A stretch of 64,000 nt of DNA from Annona cherimola (GCA_030490835.1 CM059975.1:60751174-60815173); one strand, 5' to 3'. Counted from the first letter of the stretch, positions 46,647 to 58,899 are shown. A program made the numbers and translations. Notes: a model not told the origin generated them from the sequence alone.

Positions 46647-48170
46647 TGACGAATTGCGTATATATCTAATTAAAATGCTCATTTTAACGCAAGTATACAT
46701 GCCGATCAAGTAATAAAGAGTGAGTAGAGTATCGTTCCCACGAGGATTGTGTTAAACAAGTTAGTACCTTGAATCTCAATTGTCTAAGTGAATTGATAAA
46801 ATGAATGAGAGTTGTTTTTAAAGAATTGAATTAAACTAAACTTAGCAAAGCAGTAAATGACCAAAGTGGAGTGGAATATTGCTGAGATTGCCTTAAGATG
46901 ATTAAGATAGGTGGGAATATGAATTCATTGAATCATAGCTATGTTATTTGGTTCCAATTAAGTTAATTGTGCAGAGATCACTAATTTGGGTTCATTCATA
47001 TTCATATATGTCTTCCAACACATACAAATCTAACCAAGTTTTAGTTGTGTGCTATGTTCCCATGCACACAAGTAAAACAAGATTGATAACCACATAACCT
47101 AATCAAAATTACACAGGGTTAATAGGTATATTCCTATCCATATTAACATCCAACACAAACAAGAGCTAGAATACCTGTGCATTATATATGGATCTTATTT
47201 AAATCTCACTTTTCCAAGCATGAATCTGAATATTCGATCAATCCACAAGGTTGCAAAGCTTGTAAACGCATTAAGCATGATATATAAGGGTAATCTCAAG
47301 TAACACAAGTCACGGCACAATAGTATTATCAATTCAAGCATAAGAAAACCAAATATCATAAGCTATGAGTTCAAATCTTACATATCTCCCACCATAGGAA
47401 GGTTCAGCCCATAAACATGACTTCAATTGCCATTAAAATCAAGTTACAATCATCTCACGCAAGGAGAATAACAAATAGGAAGAGATAGATGAGAAGAGGA
47501 GATGAAACTCAATGGATTTGCAGTGATAGCTTGGATCTCCACTTGCTCTTCTCTCCTTCCTTGAAGCTTTTGTGTTTCTCCCTTTCTCTACAGTAGCCAC
47601 CACCACGCTCTCCGTCTCTCTCTCTATTCTTCCTCACGAACCCTAAGCAGGTATTTAAATCTCCATAAGTTTGATCGAAACACGTACAGAGACACCCGTG
47701 TGCGGGGTCGCCATGGCGCCTAGGCGCCAACTCTCTAGAGGCTAATTGACTTAAAAGCTTCCGACATATTTCTGCATGGTAGTGAAGTGGCACCTAGGCG
47801 CCAAGTCCCCGGAAGCTTTTCATCGTGGGGATGCTGGAGTATTCTTCTAAGGCTGTAGGTTAGCACCTAGGCGCCACTGGTCTACACCTGGGCGCCAACC
47901 TACTTGCTTCTTTCTTTGCTCGGTTCTTCATCCCGACTCACTCGCGCATGGAAAGTTGCCCGTCCTTCCTGCAAAATCAACTAAAACTAAGTAAATGAAC
48001 TATAAGTGTCTATTTTATACTAAAAATGCATAAAAACTACATTATGCTCCTAAAATGCAAAGTGAGTGAAAACTAAGTTAAATTGGTGCAAACTAACCAC
48101 ATTCTCTTGGACTAACATGCAAAACTAGTCTGAAACGAGCCATGATAACTTGCATTTTTAGGAGTTATAA
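46647..48170 (-). mobile_element. X-family solo LTR, complete copy (1.5 kb)
   Basis: Plus reading begins TGACGAATTGCG and ends AGGAGTTATAA. The flanks CATGC (46642-46646) and CATGT (48171-48175) are a TSD with one change. The minus-strand end carries GTGGGAACGATACTCTACTC and GTATACTTGCG, a Tat/Athila-type LTR terminus. A TATTTAAA promoter-like word lies near 47651, and three CCTAGG palindromes lie upstream of it at 47715-47875. The terminal palindrome (28 bases at 48143-48170) is worn compared with 25687-25714. The 94-residue frame at 47509 has no recognisable domain. Confidence 0.87.
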
Positions 48171-48479
48171 CATGTTAGCATGTCGATGTGAATAAAAATG
48201 ATGTATGGTGCACTAAAATGATGAATAAGTTCATTATAGAGGCGGTCGCAAGTGGACCAGGGCCCCCTATACATGTGGCCGAGTCACTAATGAGAGGCGG
48301 GAGGCCGACGATGCCCTCCCTAAAATGGGAGAAGGTTTAAGGATAGCTGCAGAGCTTGCGTGCTATCACATGAAAGGTTTTTTTCCTATGAAAGAATGAT
48401 CACTTAGTAAGTGTCACCTACTAAAGGGATAGAGGAGTATTTGCATATGCTTTTAAAAGCCCTAAAATGGGCACATGAA

Positions 48480-48700
48480 ATTGTTTGACGACACGAGAAT
48501 GTCCACATAGAAAAAGTTTTTATGAAAATATTTTAGGACATGAGAATGTCCATATGAAAAAAGGGGGTTTGCATAAAAATATTTTAGGACATGAGAATGT
48601 ACACATAAAAAAGGGTTTATATCAAAATATTTTAGGACATAAGAATGTCCATATGGATAAAGGTTTTCATGAAAATGTTTTAGGACATGGGAAGTCCCCA
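48480..48700 (+). repeat. GGACAT/ATGTCC hairpin array, 48-51 bp period
   Basis: Units at 48536-48551, about 48587, 48635-48650 and 48683, each TTTTAGGACAT-4 nt-ATGTCC followed by an A-rich stretch. An earlier imperfect unit is near 48490. These are more uniform than in the other two giant LTRs. Frames on both strands only echo the periodicity. Confidence 0.82.
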
Positions 48701-48782
48701 TGAAAAAGGTTTATGTGAAAAGATTTACATGCATATGCTTCGCCTTTGAAAAGCCTAAAATTTATGTCAAGAAATGTTTACA

Positions 48783-48942
48783 GGAAAAAAGTTTTGAAAA
48801 GGTTTAAAATAAAAATACTTGTTTACTGAGTTTATCACTCATGTTTTGTTTTCTTGTTTATAGGAAAAAAGTTTTGAAAAGGTTTAAAATAAAAATACTT
48901 GTTTATTGAGTTTATCACTCATATTTTGTTTTCCCTAACCCT
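48783..48942 (+). repeat. 80-bp tandem duplication
   Basis: GGAAAAAAGTTTTGAAAAGG starts at 48783 and again at 48863. The two units, through ATCACTCAT(G/A)TTTTGTTTTC, differ at only a few positions. A local duplication within the T solo LTR just before its conserved tail. Confidence 0.92.
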
Positions 48943-50990
48943 ACGCAGGTACAATGTACAAGCGGAGGAGCAAAGCTAAATATTATTTACCTACATGTTG
49001 TGGATGAATGAATGTGTTGATAATAAAGTCTCAGGTTGTGAATACCTCTAATGTGGCGTGAACAGATAAGTAATTACGTTGAGAAGTCTACTTGAATTCA
49101 ACTTATGAGTATATAATTATATTTAACATGAAAGTAAGGTTTCCTGTGTATGTATAATATACAAATGTTAAGGTTAGATTTATGATATAAATGATCAAGT
49201 TGTTTGAGTTACGAATATTCATGAATGACTTGTATTGATATGATATGACTGAGATGGAAGAAAAGTTAATTGAAAGTGTTGGTATGCTGAGAACAAATGA
49301 ATACTTTATACTGATATGGAATTATCAGGTATCTTGGTATTCATATGAAATTATCAGGTTATGAATATATTGTATGAAAATAACATGATCAAGTCGAGAG
49401 GACCTTTGATGTAAATGAGCAAGTTGATATGTTATGAATAATATGAGCAATTAGTTACAAGTATATGTTGCTTGTAAAAATTGAATGAGATGAAGGAAAT
49501 AAAATGAAAAGAAAAAAAATTATTCCACTAAATGAAATATATTCAAAAAAAAAATCTCACCGCGTGAACAGGGTAACAATCCTATATCACATTTACCAAT
49601 CAAAAATAATCCTGGAGTAAGGCTCCGGTGCTCGAGTCGGGGGCGCCATAAATATTGAGATAAATAACATGTTCCTACATGAATGGATGAAACTAAAATG
49701 CCCTAAATGATGCAAATAATGCTCAAAATATGCAAATTATGAAAACTAAACAAAAGAATGCAACTGTGCAAACTAATGCAATTTTTATGCAAATCTATGC
49801 ACTGTTTTCCAACTAGCATTCAAAAATAGGTGTAAAATAAGTAATGATAACCCTACTTTTACAGAATTATCATTCCTCTTTGTAGATGTAAGGTGTAAGC
49901 TCAATGAATGTTCTAGCTAACCCTCATAACTCCTCTTGAAGTCCCTTAAATAGATAGAGAATTATTTTGAACATTGCGGAGTAGGTGGTGTTAGAATTTA
50001 TATGATCATTATGAGCCAAGTCGAATAGGGTGTGACTTCACCCAAGTCGCAGATTAAAGTCAACTTGGGGTGCGACTTCAGTCTTCCTCTTTCCTTCTCG
50101 AGAGTTTTGCTTTTAAATTTCTTTTTCAAGTTTCATGTTCAAGTTGACTTAGTCTGAGACTTAACCTAAGTTGCAATGTGCACTTTGGAACTTCAAATCT
50201 TTATGTATCTTGTTCCTTGATCTTTGAGCTCTTATGTCTCCAAGGTCTTACCTTCTTGGACTTAATTTTCATTTAGTCTTCCCAACTTTCATGTGGTCTT
50301 TGATATATAACTCTTTTTTATTCAAGTCTTGTGCTTAAGACTTCAATTTTCATGATTTGAAATCCATTTGTTATCATTTGGATCCAGTTCAATTCTTCAA
50401 ATTTTGAGCTCCTTAGTGTCAAGTCATGTACTTAAGTCGACTTCGATATGTAGCTTGACCCAAGTCGCAAGTAGAGTCTACTTGGATTTGCTACTTAGAT
50501 ATTTGTTACACACTTGATTCTTCAAAATCTTCATCTTGGTGCTTGAGTGCTCCAAGTCTTATTGCTTAGTCGACTTCATGTGGGACTTTACCCAAGCCGT
50601 ATGCTGAAGTCAACTTGATTATGCAACTTGACTTTTTTGGATTCTTCATTTAAATCCTAAAGTCTTCCAACTCGCGCGTTGAGTCAATTTAGGTTGCAAC
50701 TTGACCCAAGTCACATGTGAAGTTGACTTCGATTGCGACTTCTCCTGCTTACGTGTCAACAATTTTAGCCCTGATGGAAAAATAGCCTTTGAAGTCGAAC
50801 CCGGAGTCGACTTGGGTATGGACTTGACTTCAGTCGATGCCTCAGTTGACTTAAACTGTCATGATTTTCTTTTGAAAAAATGTAACTTAAAACATTGCAA
50901 TAATAATATTAGTTCAATTAAATTCTCAAATTTGAGTTTTTAATCATCAAAATATGGATTGTACTTGATTTGCTCATTGAATTCACAACA

Positions 50991-52283
50991 AAGTGAATCC
51001 CTATATAGTAAAAATTCATAGAAGAGATGACACAATAGAAAATAAAAGTGGCATTGCATTTCATGCTCTCATATCATAAAATTTTACTAAATGTTCCAAA
51101 ATATTTTCAAAATGTTCCAACATAGAACCTTAATTTAAAATAATAAACCGAAATGCAACAAAGTGTTCTCCCCTCTTCTTAAACCCTTCTCTTCCTTTTG
51201 GACAATTATCAAAGGGGATCATAGAAATGCAATGATTACCTTATGAAATGCAAATGGAGTGATTAGGTAAGACTCTTGATCATAGAAATCATACCTAGGG
51301 CGTAAGGAAGAGTCATATGGTGCGAAGAAATGGGATTTATCTTGAACCTTGAACTCTTGACTCTTCCCAATATGGTTCAAAATTGGGACGACTAGGGATG
51401 GACTGGCTATGTCTAGTCCTCGATGCAAATGTGTACTTGATATTTTTTATTTCTCCCTCAAGTTTGTCTTGTCTCTCATGTATTGTGGTGAGAGACAACT
51501 GAATGTTCCCTAACTCTTGGGAAATTCTAGCTTCCGTGGCCTAAAGATAGTCAAGTGTGGTTGGGTGTGTAGTGGTAGTTGAAAGTGGAGAATGTGTAGT
51601 CTAGCAGAGGCTCTAGAAGCCTATTGTAAGTGAGAGGCATGGGACTGATGCATGGGTAATGCATAAGAAAATGCATGGTGAGTTGAATGATGTGGAGGGG
51701 AGGTGTGAGGCACCCCATGCATATGAGCTTCCCCTTCCTATGTTGCTTCTTCTCCTCCCAATTTGATCTCTACCCTTTTAATAAATGTAAAAAAATTATC
51801 CATACTTCATGCATAATAGAATTATCGAGTAAGGTCGGGATATATTTTACCCTCCTCTTTTAGTAACACTGTCTAATCTTGAAATCCAGTAGCTCCTCAA
51901 TATCGAACTTATCTTCTCTTAAGGACTCAAAATCTATAATTTTTAGTGAAAATGTCTTTCTTTTGTAGAAATGTCTTTAAAACCTCATATGTTGTTGGGG
52001 ACTTCTAAAGCATTCAACGGGCATTTCAATTACTTGGTTTCTTTGGGTAAGAGCATATTTTTCTTGACTACTTTTCACGAATTAAAGAATCCTTTTTTAG
52101 AATATTGGAGGCTTGGTTACCTTCTTGGAAACGGACCCTCCGTCCAGTGGAAGTAGTGGTTTCATCCCTAGGCTGATTTGCGGGCCTCCTTTGCATTCTT
52201 GGAACCCCTTCTCCCATGTTTGGATGTGATGGCTATGAGATGAGAAGCTTTGAAGACTTCCTTGTGGCTTTCTTAGAAGCCAT
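50991..52283 (-). pseudogene. Probable env-like 3' ORF remnant of SIRE S2
   Basis: From an ATG at 52283 the minus strand reads MASKKATRKSSKLLIS, stop, PSHPNMGEGVPRMQRRPA and RDETTTSTGRRVRF. A basic start after pol is usual for the extra 3' ORF of SIRE elements. Farther on, fragments such as EELLDFKIRQCY and LSLTTIHERQDKLEGEIKNI (a coiled-coil-like stretch at about 51410-51500) survive among stops. The position between RNase H and the LTR fits. Family membership is inferred from place and composition, not from a conserved catalytic motif. Confidence 0.5.
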
Positions 52284-52434
52284 TGTAGGTAGGGAAATAA
52301 GAGATGATTATGGAGGGAAGATTTGAGTAGGATTGAGGTGGAGTTGAGAGAGGTAGATACAATGCACGATTTTGGGGAATCTTGGAGAATGAAGAAGGAA
52401 ATGCATGTTTGGCACTTAAAAAGCCGAAACGGCT

Positions 52435-52560
52435 CACAAAGTCAACCCAAACCCTAATTCGAGTTCAAAGTCGACTTCACCTGACCGAAGTTGACTTCAA
52501 TGAAGTCGACTTGCGCTATGCAAAGTCAACTTGACTCCCCTGACCCATGTCCCATATGCA
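52435..52560 (-). repeat. AGTCGACTT-type palindromic words outside an LTR (S2)
   Basis: Several GTCGACTT and GAAGT(C/T)GACTT words, the same vocabulary as SIRE U3, occur between the RNase H end and the env-like start. Confidence 0.7.
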
Positions 52561-52710
52561 ACTTCTAATGCAACTCTCTACTCTCAAAGATGTTAATAAT
52601 TCCCAAAATCAATCCAAATCACACATCTAACATAAATAACATATTTCAACATAAACATATTAATCAGCAAAATCATCAATGTTTCAAGCTTCAATATTCA
52701 ACACTTCCAT

Positions 52711-53054
52711 TTAGTTTTTAGAATTATAAAATGATTCAATGTTCAATGGTTTGGTAAATATATCTATAATTTGGTTCTCAATTTTGACATATTTTAAACT
52801 TATATCATGATTTTCAACATATTTTCTAATGCAATGGTATTTAACATCTATATATTTCATCCGACAGTGCAATAGTAGTTTTTTGTTAGACAAATGGCTC
52901 TAGTATTGTCACATATAATTAGTATATTTATATATTCTAAGCTGAAATCCCTCAATTGTTGTCTCATCCATAAAAGTTAGGTACAACAACTACCGATTGC
53001 TATATATTCAACTTCTGTAGTAGATAGAGCGACACTAGTTTATTTTCTTGAAAA
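52711..53054 (-). pseudogene. Copia RNase H, degraded (S2)
   Basis: The frame at 52711-52893 keeps KYIDVKYHCIRKYVENHDIS and NQIIDIFTKPL, parallel to the S1 text TKHIDLRHHFIREHIENHDI and DIFTKPL. The preceding part (52894-53054, EYIAIG-like) is broken by stops and frameshifts. Confidence 0.8.
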
Positions 53055-54244
53055 TCATAATGCTACCATGCTTCTAAGAAATTGGCAAGTGTCACTAGTG
53101 CTTTTTCTATCCACTTTGTAACTAGCAAAATCCACATCTGAATATCCAATCAAATCAAATGTTAAGCCCTTGGGATGCCAAAGTCCTAAGTTTGTTTTAT
53201 CAATTAAGTATCTGAAAAAAAAATTTAATTCTTTAAAGCTTGATTGAAATTTAGAGCACATACATACACTAAACAAGATATTAGGTCTAGAAGCAGTTAA
53301 ATATAACAAGGATCCAATCATACTTCTGTACAAACATTGATCAACTTGTTTACCTTTCTCATCTTTGTCTATTTTGATCGAGGAACTCATGGGTGTGCTT
53401 GCTCCTTTAGTATTTTGCATCCTGAACTCTTTGAGCATTTACTTGATATATTTGGATTGATTTGTGAATATCTCTTCTCTTTGTTGCTTGATTTGCAACC
53501 TAAGAAAAAATTAAGTTCACCAATCATACTCATCTCGAATTCATTCTACATCAACTTAGAAAACTCTTGCCACATGGATTCATTAGTAGCAAAGAAAACT
53601 ACATCATCTATATATATTTACACTATTAGAATATCATTCTCTTTGTACTTAATGAATGAAGTGGTGTCAACTTCTTCTTTTTTGAAATTATAATCAATTA
53701 AAAATTTGCTAAGCATTTCATACCGAGTTCTAGGAGCTTGTTTCAAACATACAATGCCTTGATTAGCTTATATCATACTTTGATTCATTATATTCCTCAT
53801 AATCCAAAGGTTGTTGAACATACACCTATTAATTAAGATAATCATTCAAAAATGCACTTTTGACATCTTTTTAAATAACTTGAAGCCCACATGTGATGGC
53901 AAAAGAAAGTAAAATGTGTATGGTTTCTAGTTTAGCTAAGGAGGCAAAGGATTCTTCAAAGTCAATTCCCTTTTCTTGAGAATACCCCCACTAGTCTAGC
54001 TTTGTTTCTCACAACTAAGCCACTCGCATCTAATTTATTCTTAAATACCTATTTGATACCAATTACAGTGTGATCTTTGGGTCTTGGAATAAGTTGTCAT
54101 AATTTATTTCATTCAAATTGATTTAGCACTTCTTGTATCGTAACTATCCAAGTTTTATCATTTAGAGCTTTATCAATTGTATTTGGCTCAATTTTGACAC
54201 AAAGGTAAAGTGTCCACATATATTTTTTCTTAAGACTCTTGTTT
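53055..54244 (-). pseudogene. Copia reverse transcriptase, degraded (S2)
   Basis: The open part at 53055-53438 reads MLKEFRMQNTKGASTPMSSS, YRSMIGSLLYLTASRPNILF and DFASYKVDRKSTSDTC. Upstream, about 53545-53625, the catalytic box appears as YIDDVVFFATNE, followed after a stop by NEFEMSMIGELNFFL. So it is the same SIRE branch as S1, with YIDD in place of YVDD. The N-terminal half toward 54244 has multiple stops and shifts. Clearly older than S1. Confidence 0.82.
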
Positions 54245-55720
54245 TTACACTATTACATATATCTCTGATAACTTATTCAATTGGATACTTATTTTTGAAT
54301 TTGAGAACCTTAGGGATTTATAGAAAATATTACCTTCAGTTACCTCTTGACCTAATTTTTTATCTTCTACATCTTGTTTGAACTCTTTTATCTCCTTCTT
54401 TCTTACTTGTAGCTTTTCAAAAACTTTTGATAAATTATCTGCTTCACTAAACTCATTCTCTTTCTTTGGAATTTGGTTAAATTCATCAAAGATAACATAT
54501 ATAGACTCCTCTACTACTTGAGTTCTTTTATTGAATACTTTATATGTTTTGCTTATGGAGGAGTAATCAAGAAATATAGTTTCATCCCTTTTAGCATTTA
54601 ATTTTTTAAAGTTATCCTTTCCATTATTCAATACATAGCATATACAACTGAAAGTATAAAAATATAATATATTTAGTTTTCTACCTTTCTATAGCTCATA
54701 TGGGGTCCTTCTCAAAATAACTCTAGTAGTAACATGATTTAATATATGACAAGCTGCACTTTCAGTTTCACTCCAAAATTTTTTGGATAATTTGCTCTCA
54801 TTTAGCATTATTTCATCTATCTCTTGTATAATTCTATTTTTCTCTCAACTATTCTCTTTTGTCAAAAAGTTCTTGGTACATAAAATGTTTAGTGAATTTC
54901 TTTTTTATTATAAAATTCTATAAAGTATTTATTTTCAAACTCATTGTCATGATCACTTCTAATGGATGTAATTAAATTTTATTTTTTATTTTGCACCAAC
55001 TTGAAAAAACTATAAAACATAAAGGAGTTATCCTTACTAGCTAATAACATTATCCAAGTGAACCTTGAAAAAATCATCAATAATAACATATACATATTTT
55101 TTTTCTTCCAAAGCTCAAAATATCAAATGGTCTATAAAGATTCATGTGTAAGAAACTCAAGTGGTCTAGAAGTTGAAACCCCATTCTTAAGTGAAAAAGA
55201 TATTTTAGATTGCTTAGACATTTCATAGGATTTGTAAATTTTATTTTTGTCATACTTTAGCTTTGGTAAGCCTTCTACCAAACTCTCCTTCTATAAAGTC
55301 TTGATATTTAACATATTTATGTGTCCAAGTCTTTTGTGTTATACCTATGAATCATTATCAACTATCATTAAGCATTTTTCATTTAACTCATCAAGGTATA
55401 CCGAATAATATTTTCATGTCTTTTGTCACTAAAGACTATACGTTCTCCTTCTAAAACATTGCATAGATAATTCAAACACTATCTAATATCCTTTGTCATA
55501 TAGTTGGCTAATACTCATGAAGTTATGTTGGAGTCCTTCAACAAAAAGAACTTTCTTTATACATACATTAGAGATACATACCATAAATATTTTTCTTACC
55601 ACTGATTTTAACTTTTGCATTATTGCGAAAACAATGGTTCCATCATTATAGGGCTTGAGATCATGAAATAGAGCTTTGTCTCATGTCTTGAGCATCCACT
55701 CTCTATAAACCAAGTGTTGC
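54245..55720 (-). pseudogene. Copia integrase and GAG-pre-integrase, degraded (S2)
   Basis: The frame at 54245-54631 carries ETIFLDYSSISKTYKVFNKR and VVEESIYVIFDEFN. Above it, in broken frames, are VERKNRIIQEIDEIMLNESK, KFWSE and ILRRTPYEL. The pre-integrase region to about 55400 can be matched in pieces to S1 (for example the LGH segment). The Glu of the ERKNR motif is kept here, unlike S1. No stretch is long enough to be functional. Confidence 0.78.
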
Positions 55721-56386
55721 TTGTCTTTGTTTTAAAACACACTTGTGAAACATATTAAATAAATCCCATCTCTTTGGTATCCACCTTTAGGGTCTATTTG
55801 GGTTAGTAATTATTTGAAGAAAATGTTACTCATGTCTAGAAGATACATATCCTAGACTTCTTGGTGCCCAAATCAATTTAGCTTATCTATTGTGTAATTT
55901 CTTAACTTTACATTGGTAAACTTTGTGTCCAAATTTGTTATAGAAGAGCACTCCAAGTGCTTGTAGCATGCCAGGTTAGAATTCTTACCTAAGTGGTTCT
56001 TATCATTCTAACTTGGCTTCTTGCAAGTTCATCTTAGGATTTTACCCACTTAGGAATATTCATTTTGCTACATTCTCCCTACTCAAATATAAAGTATCCA
56101 AGTCATCTTTGGCTAGTTTTAGTTGTCATATTGATGAACATTTTAACACTTTCACCTAGGTTAGAGAATTTTGGTAGTGATTCATTTAAAGTTGCATTTT
56201 CTTTCTTCAAATTTTCAATTTTACAAATAAAGTCTTTGTTTTCTCAACTAGAGACTTGACTCTTTCAATTAATTTTCCATTTATCATTATTGTAGAGACA
56301 CGTTATCTCTTCTTCATGATATACTTGCAGTCAAGTTTCCTTTTCTCTTCAAATAACGAGTCATTGGCTTGTTGTAATTCTTCTAA
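55721..56386 (-). pseudogene. Protease / gag-pol linker region, decayed (S2)
   Basis: Aligns by order with 3865-4384 of S1, but stops and shifts are frequent and no D-S-G or zinc-knuckle motif is intact. Placed by context only. Confidence 0.5.
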
Positions 56387-57570
56387 CTAAGCAAATTTGA
56401 GACACTCATGTATAGAAGAGTAAATAAATTTGAAAGAAAAGTCATTTAGTTTAGAGGTTACCTCATCATTGCTTGTGTAGTTCGTTGATGTGGTTTTACT
56501 TTCCATCATTTTCATGGCTATGAGGTAATTTAGAGAGCATTCCTCTTCAATTCTTGCCACACAACAGATCATTGCATAATGTGCGATCTCTTGGTATCAC
56601 TAGATGAACTGCTTGAAGAAGATGGGTCCTCATTCTTATACATTTCACTGCTTTTCTTCTTTAGAAATTTCCTTGATATGCTCCTTTCTTTCTTTTCTTG
56701 CCTCCTTTGATTTGTTCTCATCGGGAGTGTGACGTTGTGCTTGCATATGCCCCACTCCTCCGCATTTGTAGCACTTGAGAGTATTTTTCTTCTTCTCTCT
56801 CTTGCTTCTTTTATTGTAAGTATTGGACAAACCTACACTCTTCCCTTTTCTCATGAATTTTCTGAATTTTCTTGTAAAGAAGGCAATCTCTCCATCTTCA
56901 TTTTGAGATGACGATGAAGACTCATCTGAACTTTGATGTGTTGCCTTTAGTGCAAGAGTCTTCTTCTCTCTGCTATGTTCTTCGTTTTCATTCTTCTTTA
57001 TTAGCTCATGAGACATCAGTGAACTAATAAGATCTTTGAGCTTTAAGGTTTTCAGATCCTTTGTTTCTTCGATTGCAATAAATTTTGACATCCAAGACTC
57101 CGGTAATACTCGTAGGATCTTCTTTACCTACTCAGACTCAAAAATAACCTTTCGTAAGCCTGTGAGATCATTAGTAATTTTTGATAATCTAATAAAATTT
57201 TCAAAAATATTTTTATTTTCAACCATCTTGAAATTTTCAATTCTCCAATAAGAATATTTCTTCTCATCCTTGGACTTGAGAAACGCCCTCATAAATTGAA
57301 AGTAGAGTGTCCCAAATTTCTTTAGTGGTCAAGCATGATGACACATCGTACTCTACAGCAATTAAAGAAAACAAAGAGTTCATAACCTTTGCTTTACTCT
57401 TTAATATTCTCACCTCCTCCTCGGTCCAATTGGAGGCTCTTTCGCATGTAAGTAGATTAACTCCATCTTGGATAACTATCCAAGAGTCCATATCAGTGAT
57501 ATTATCAATTGTTTTATTCGTAACTTCTAATAACCAAAACTATTTCCGTCAAATAGAGGTGGTCTTGTGG
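56387..57570 (-). pseudogene. Gag of SIRE S2, degraded
   Basis: Three open pieces follow the S1 order. 57264-57491 reads MDSWIVIQDGVNLLTCERAS, EVRILKSKAKVMNSLF and LTTKEIWDTLLSIYEGVSQV. 56645-57091 has the LKLKDLISSLMSHELIKKNE segment and CYKCGGVGHMQAQR, a zinc knuckle whose last Cys has become Arg. 56387-56572 is the following linker. MDSWIVI probably gives the true gag beginning that S1 has lost. Frameshifts near 57100-57260 and 56600 separate the pieces. Confidence 0.84.
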
Positions 57571-58899
57571 AAGATCAACCCTTAGTGAAAGCATGGATAA
57601 AAGTTGATTAGTTTTTCTTTTTTAATAGATCTATGTGGTAAAAAACTCAAAGACCTACTCTAATTCCAGTTGTTGGTCCCGAGTTTACGGTAAAACTCAA
57701 AAGGAGAGGGATGAATTAGGTTCTTAAAATTGTCATTGGTAATTTAAAACTTAAATGTTTTGTGAGTTCAATCCCCTTGAATGAAATGTAAAGGGCTAGA
57801 GAGAGTAAGAAATAAATAAATAAATAAAAACAATATGCATAAAAGACACAGTAAATTATAGTGGTTCAAGCAGCCTTCCCTACCTCACTCTTCCAAGTGC
57901 ACACTCCCCTGTTTATTGGGTTCCACTATCTCAACAAAGATTTCAACTGGGGTCTTTACTCCCTTCTAGATTGTAGCTCTAAGGGGTCTTTACAATAGTT
58001 ACACAAGTAGACAATGAGTTTCATCCAACTATGCACTACTTGTTTCAACTTGGTTTTAGTCTCCAACACTAAGCCAAATATTACAATACAATAATAATCA
58101 TTTAAAAGAAAGAATCTATACTCTACAAATTCGTGTAAAGCAGTTTCAATGCTTGAGAAGACTCTTGAGTATTTGAGGAAGTTGAGAACATGCTGCCCTT
58201 TGCAATAAAATTAGTATCTCCTTATAGAACACTTAATGCACAATTAATAATTTGAAAGTAGGAAGGTGAAAGCTCAATGAATGTTCTAGCTGACTCTCAT
58301 AACTCCCTTGATGTATCGTATATAGTTATGGGAGTTATTTGAATATTGGAGGGTAGCTGATGCACATTAAATGCGCCAACTTTAGAATTTTTTTGACCAT
58401 TGTGACTCAAGTCGCATCTGAAGTCACAAACTAGAGTCGACTTCCTCTTGCCTCAATAGAACTTTCCTTCTTTGTTTCATGGTCTCTAGGTTCTTCTTAA
58501 GTCGATTTGGTCTTTGGACTTGCCATAAGTCGTAAGTGAAGTCGACTTGGGTGTGCGACTTCACCAAACGTTGAAAGCTTGAAACTTTAAAACTTCATCT
58601 CTTGAGCTTCTTTTGCTCCGAGTCTTGAGCTTTAGTCAACTTGGTCTTGGACTTGACCCAAGTTGCAAGGTAGGGTCGACTTTACATTTAATTTCACGTT
58701 TGCATATTCCACTTCAGCCACCTAAAGAAACCCAAGTCGTAAATCTAGGTCAACTTGGTCTTCAACTTCACTCAAGTCGTAAGGTTGAGTCAACTTCGTA
58801 TATGACTTTGCTTACACCAAAATGAGTCAGTGAACATATGCAACTTCAACTTCTTTATAAAGTCGATTTTGGTTGTGACTTTGCATAAGTTGCAAATTG

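Larger units (their letters stand above)
42588..49650 (+). mobile_element. Giant Tekay/Del-type solo LTR, 5.5 kb without insertion
   Basis: Begins TATGGAACCCCACC and ends GGGGGCGCCATA. TSD AATAT at 42583-42587 and 49651-49655; X sequence resumes after it. Contains a second X LTR (46647-48170). Homologous to 13597-19541 throughout, including the GTGTCACCTACT segment (48410), the hairpin array (48480-48700) and the tail (GGGTAACAATCC, CACATTTACCAATC). A TATA box is at 43491-43500. Confidence 0.87.
41303..49872 (-). mobile_element. X-family solo LTR, copy 2, interrupted by T solo LTR
   Basis: Plus reading begins TGACAAGCCGCATATATGC and ends AGAATTATCA, with a perfect TSD TTCCT at 41298-41302 and 49873-49877. 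X sequence is 41303-42582 plus 49656-49872, about 1.5 kb, matching the complete copy at 46647-48170. The left end (ACGCAAGTATA, TAATAAAGTGTGAATAGAGT, ATCCCACGA) is the 3' terminus typical of Tat/Athila LTRs read on the minus strand. The CCTAGG palindromes seen in the other copies are eroded here, so this copy is older. Confidence 0.88.
40866..50990 (-). repeat. SIRE-type LTR (minus), interrupted by the X/T/X nest
   Basis: Pieces 40866-41302 and 49878-50990 together align with the S1 5' LTR, for example the CTTGGGTTCCACTC segment near 41000, GACTTCACCCAAGTCGCAG near 50035, and the end CACAACA at 50990. About 80 bases of the inner end are missing at the left, where the plus-strand SIRE LTR abuts. 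It may be the 3' LTR of S2, but no polypurine tract follows at 50991, so a solo LTR is also possible. Confidence 0.75.

Noticed and set aside
50991..52700. Integrated plant virus sequence
   Set aside because: No movement protein, coat protein or pararetroviral RT; position and context fit the SIRE 3' ORF better.
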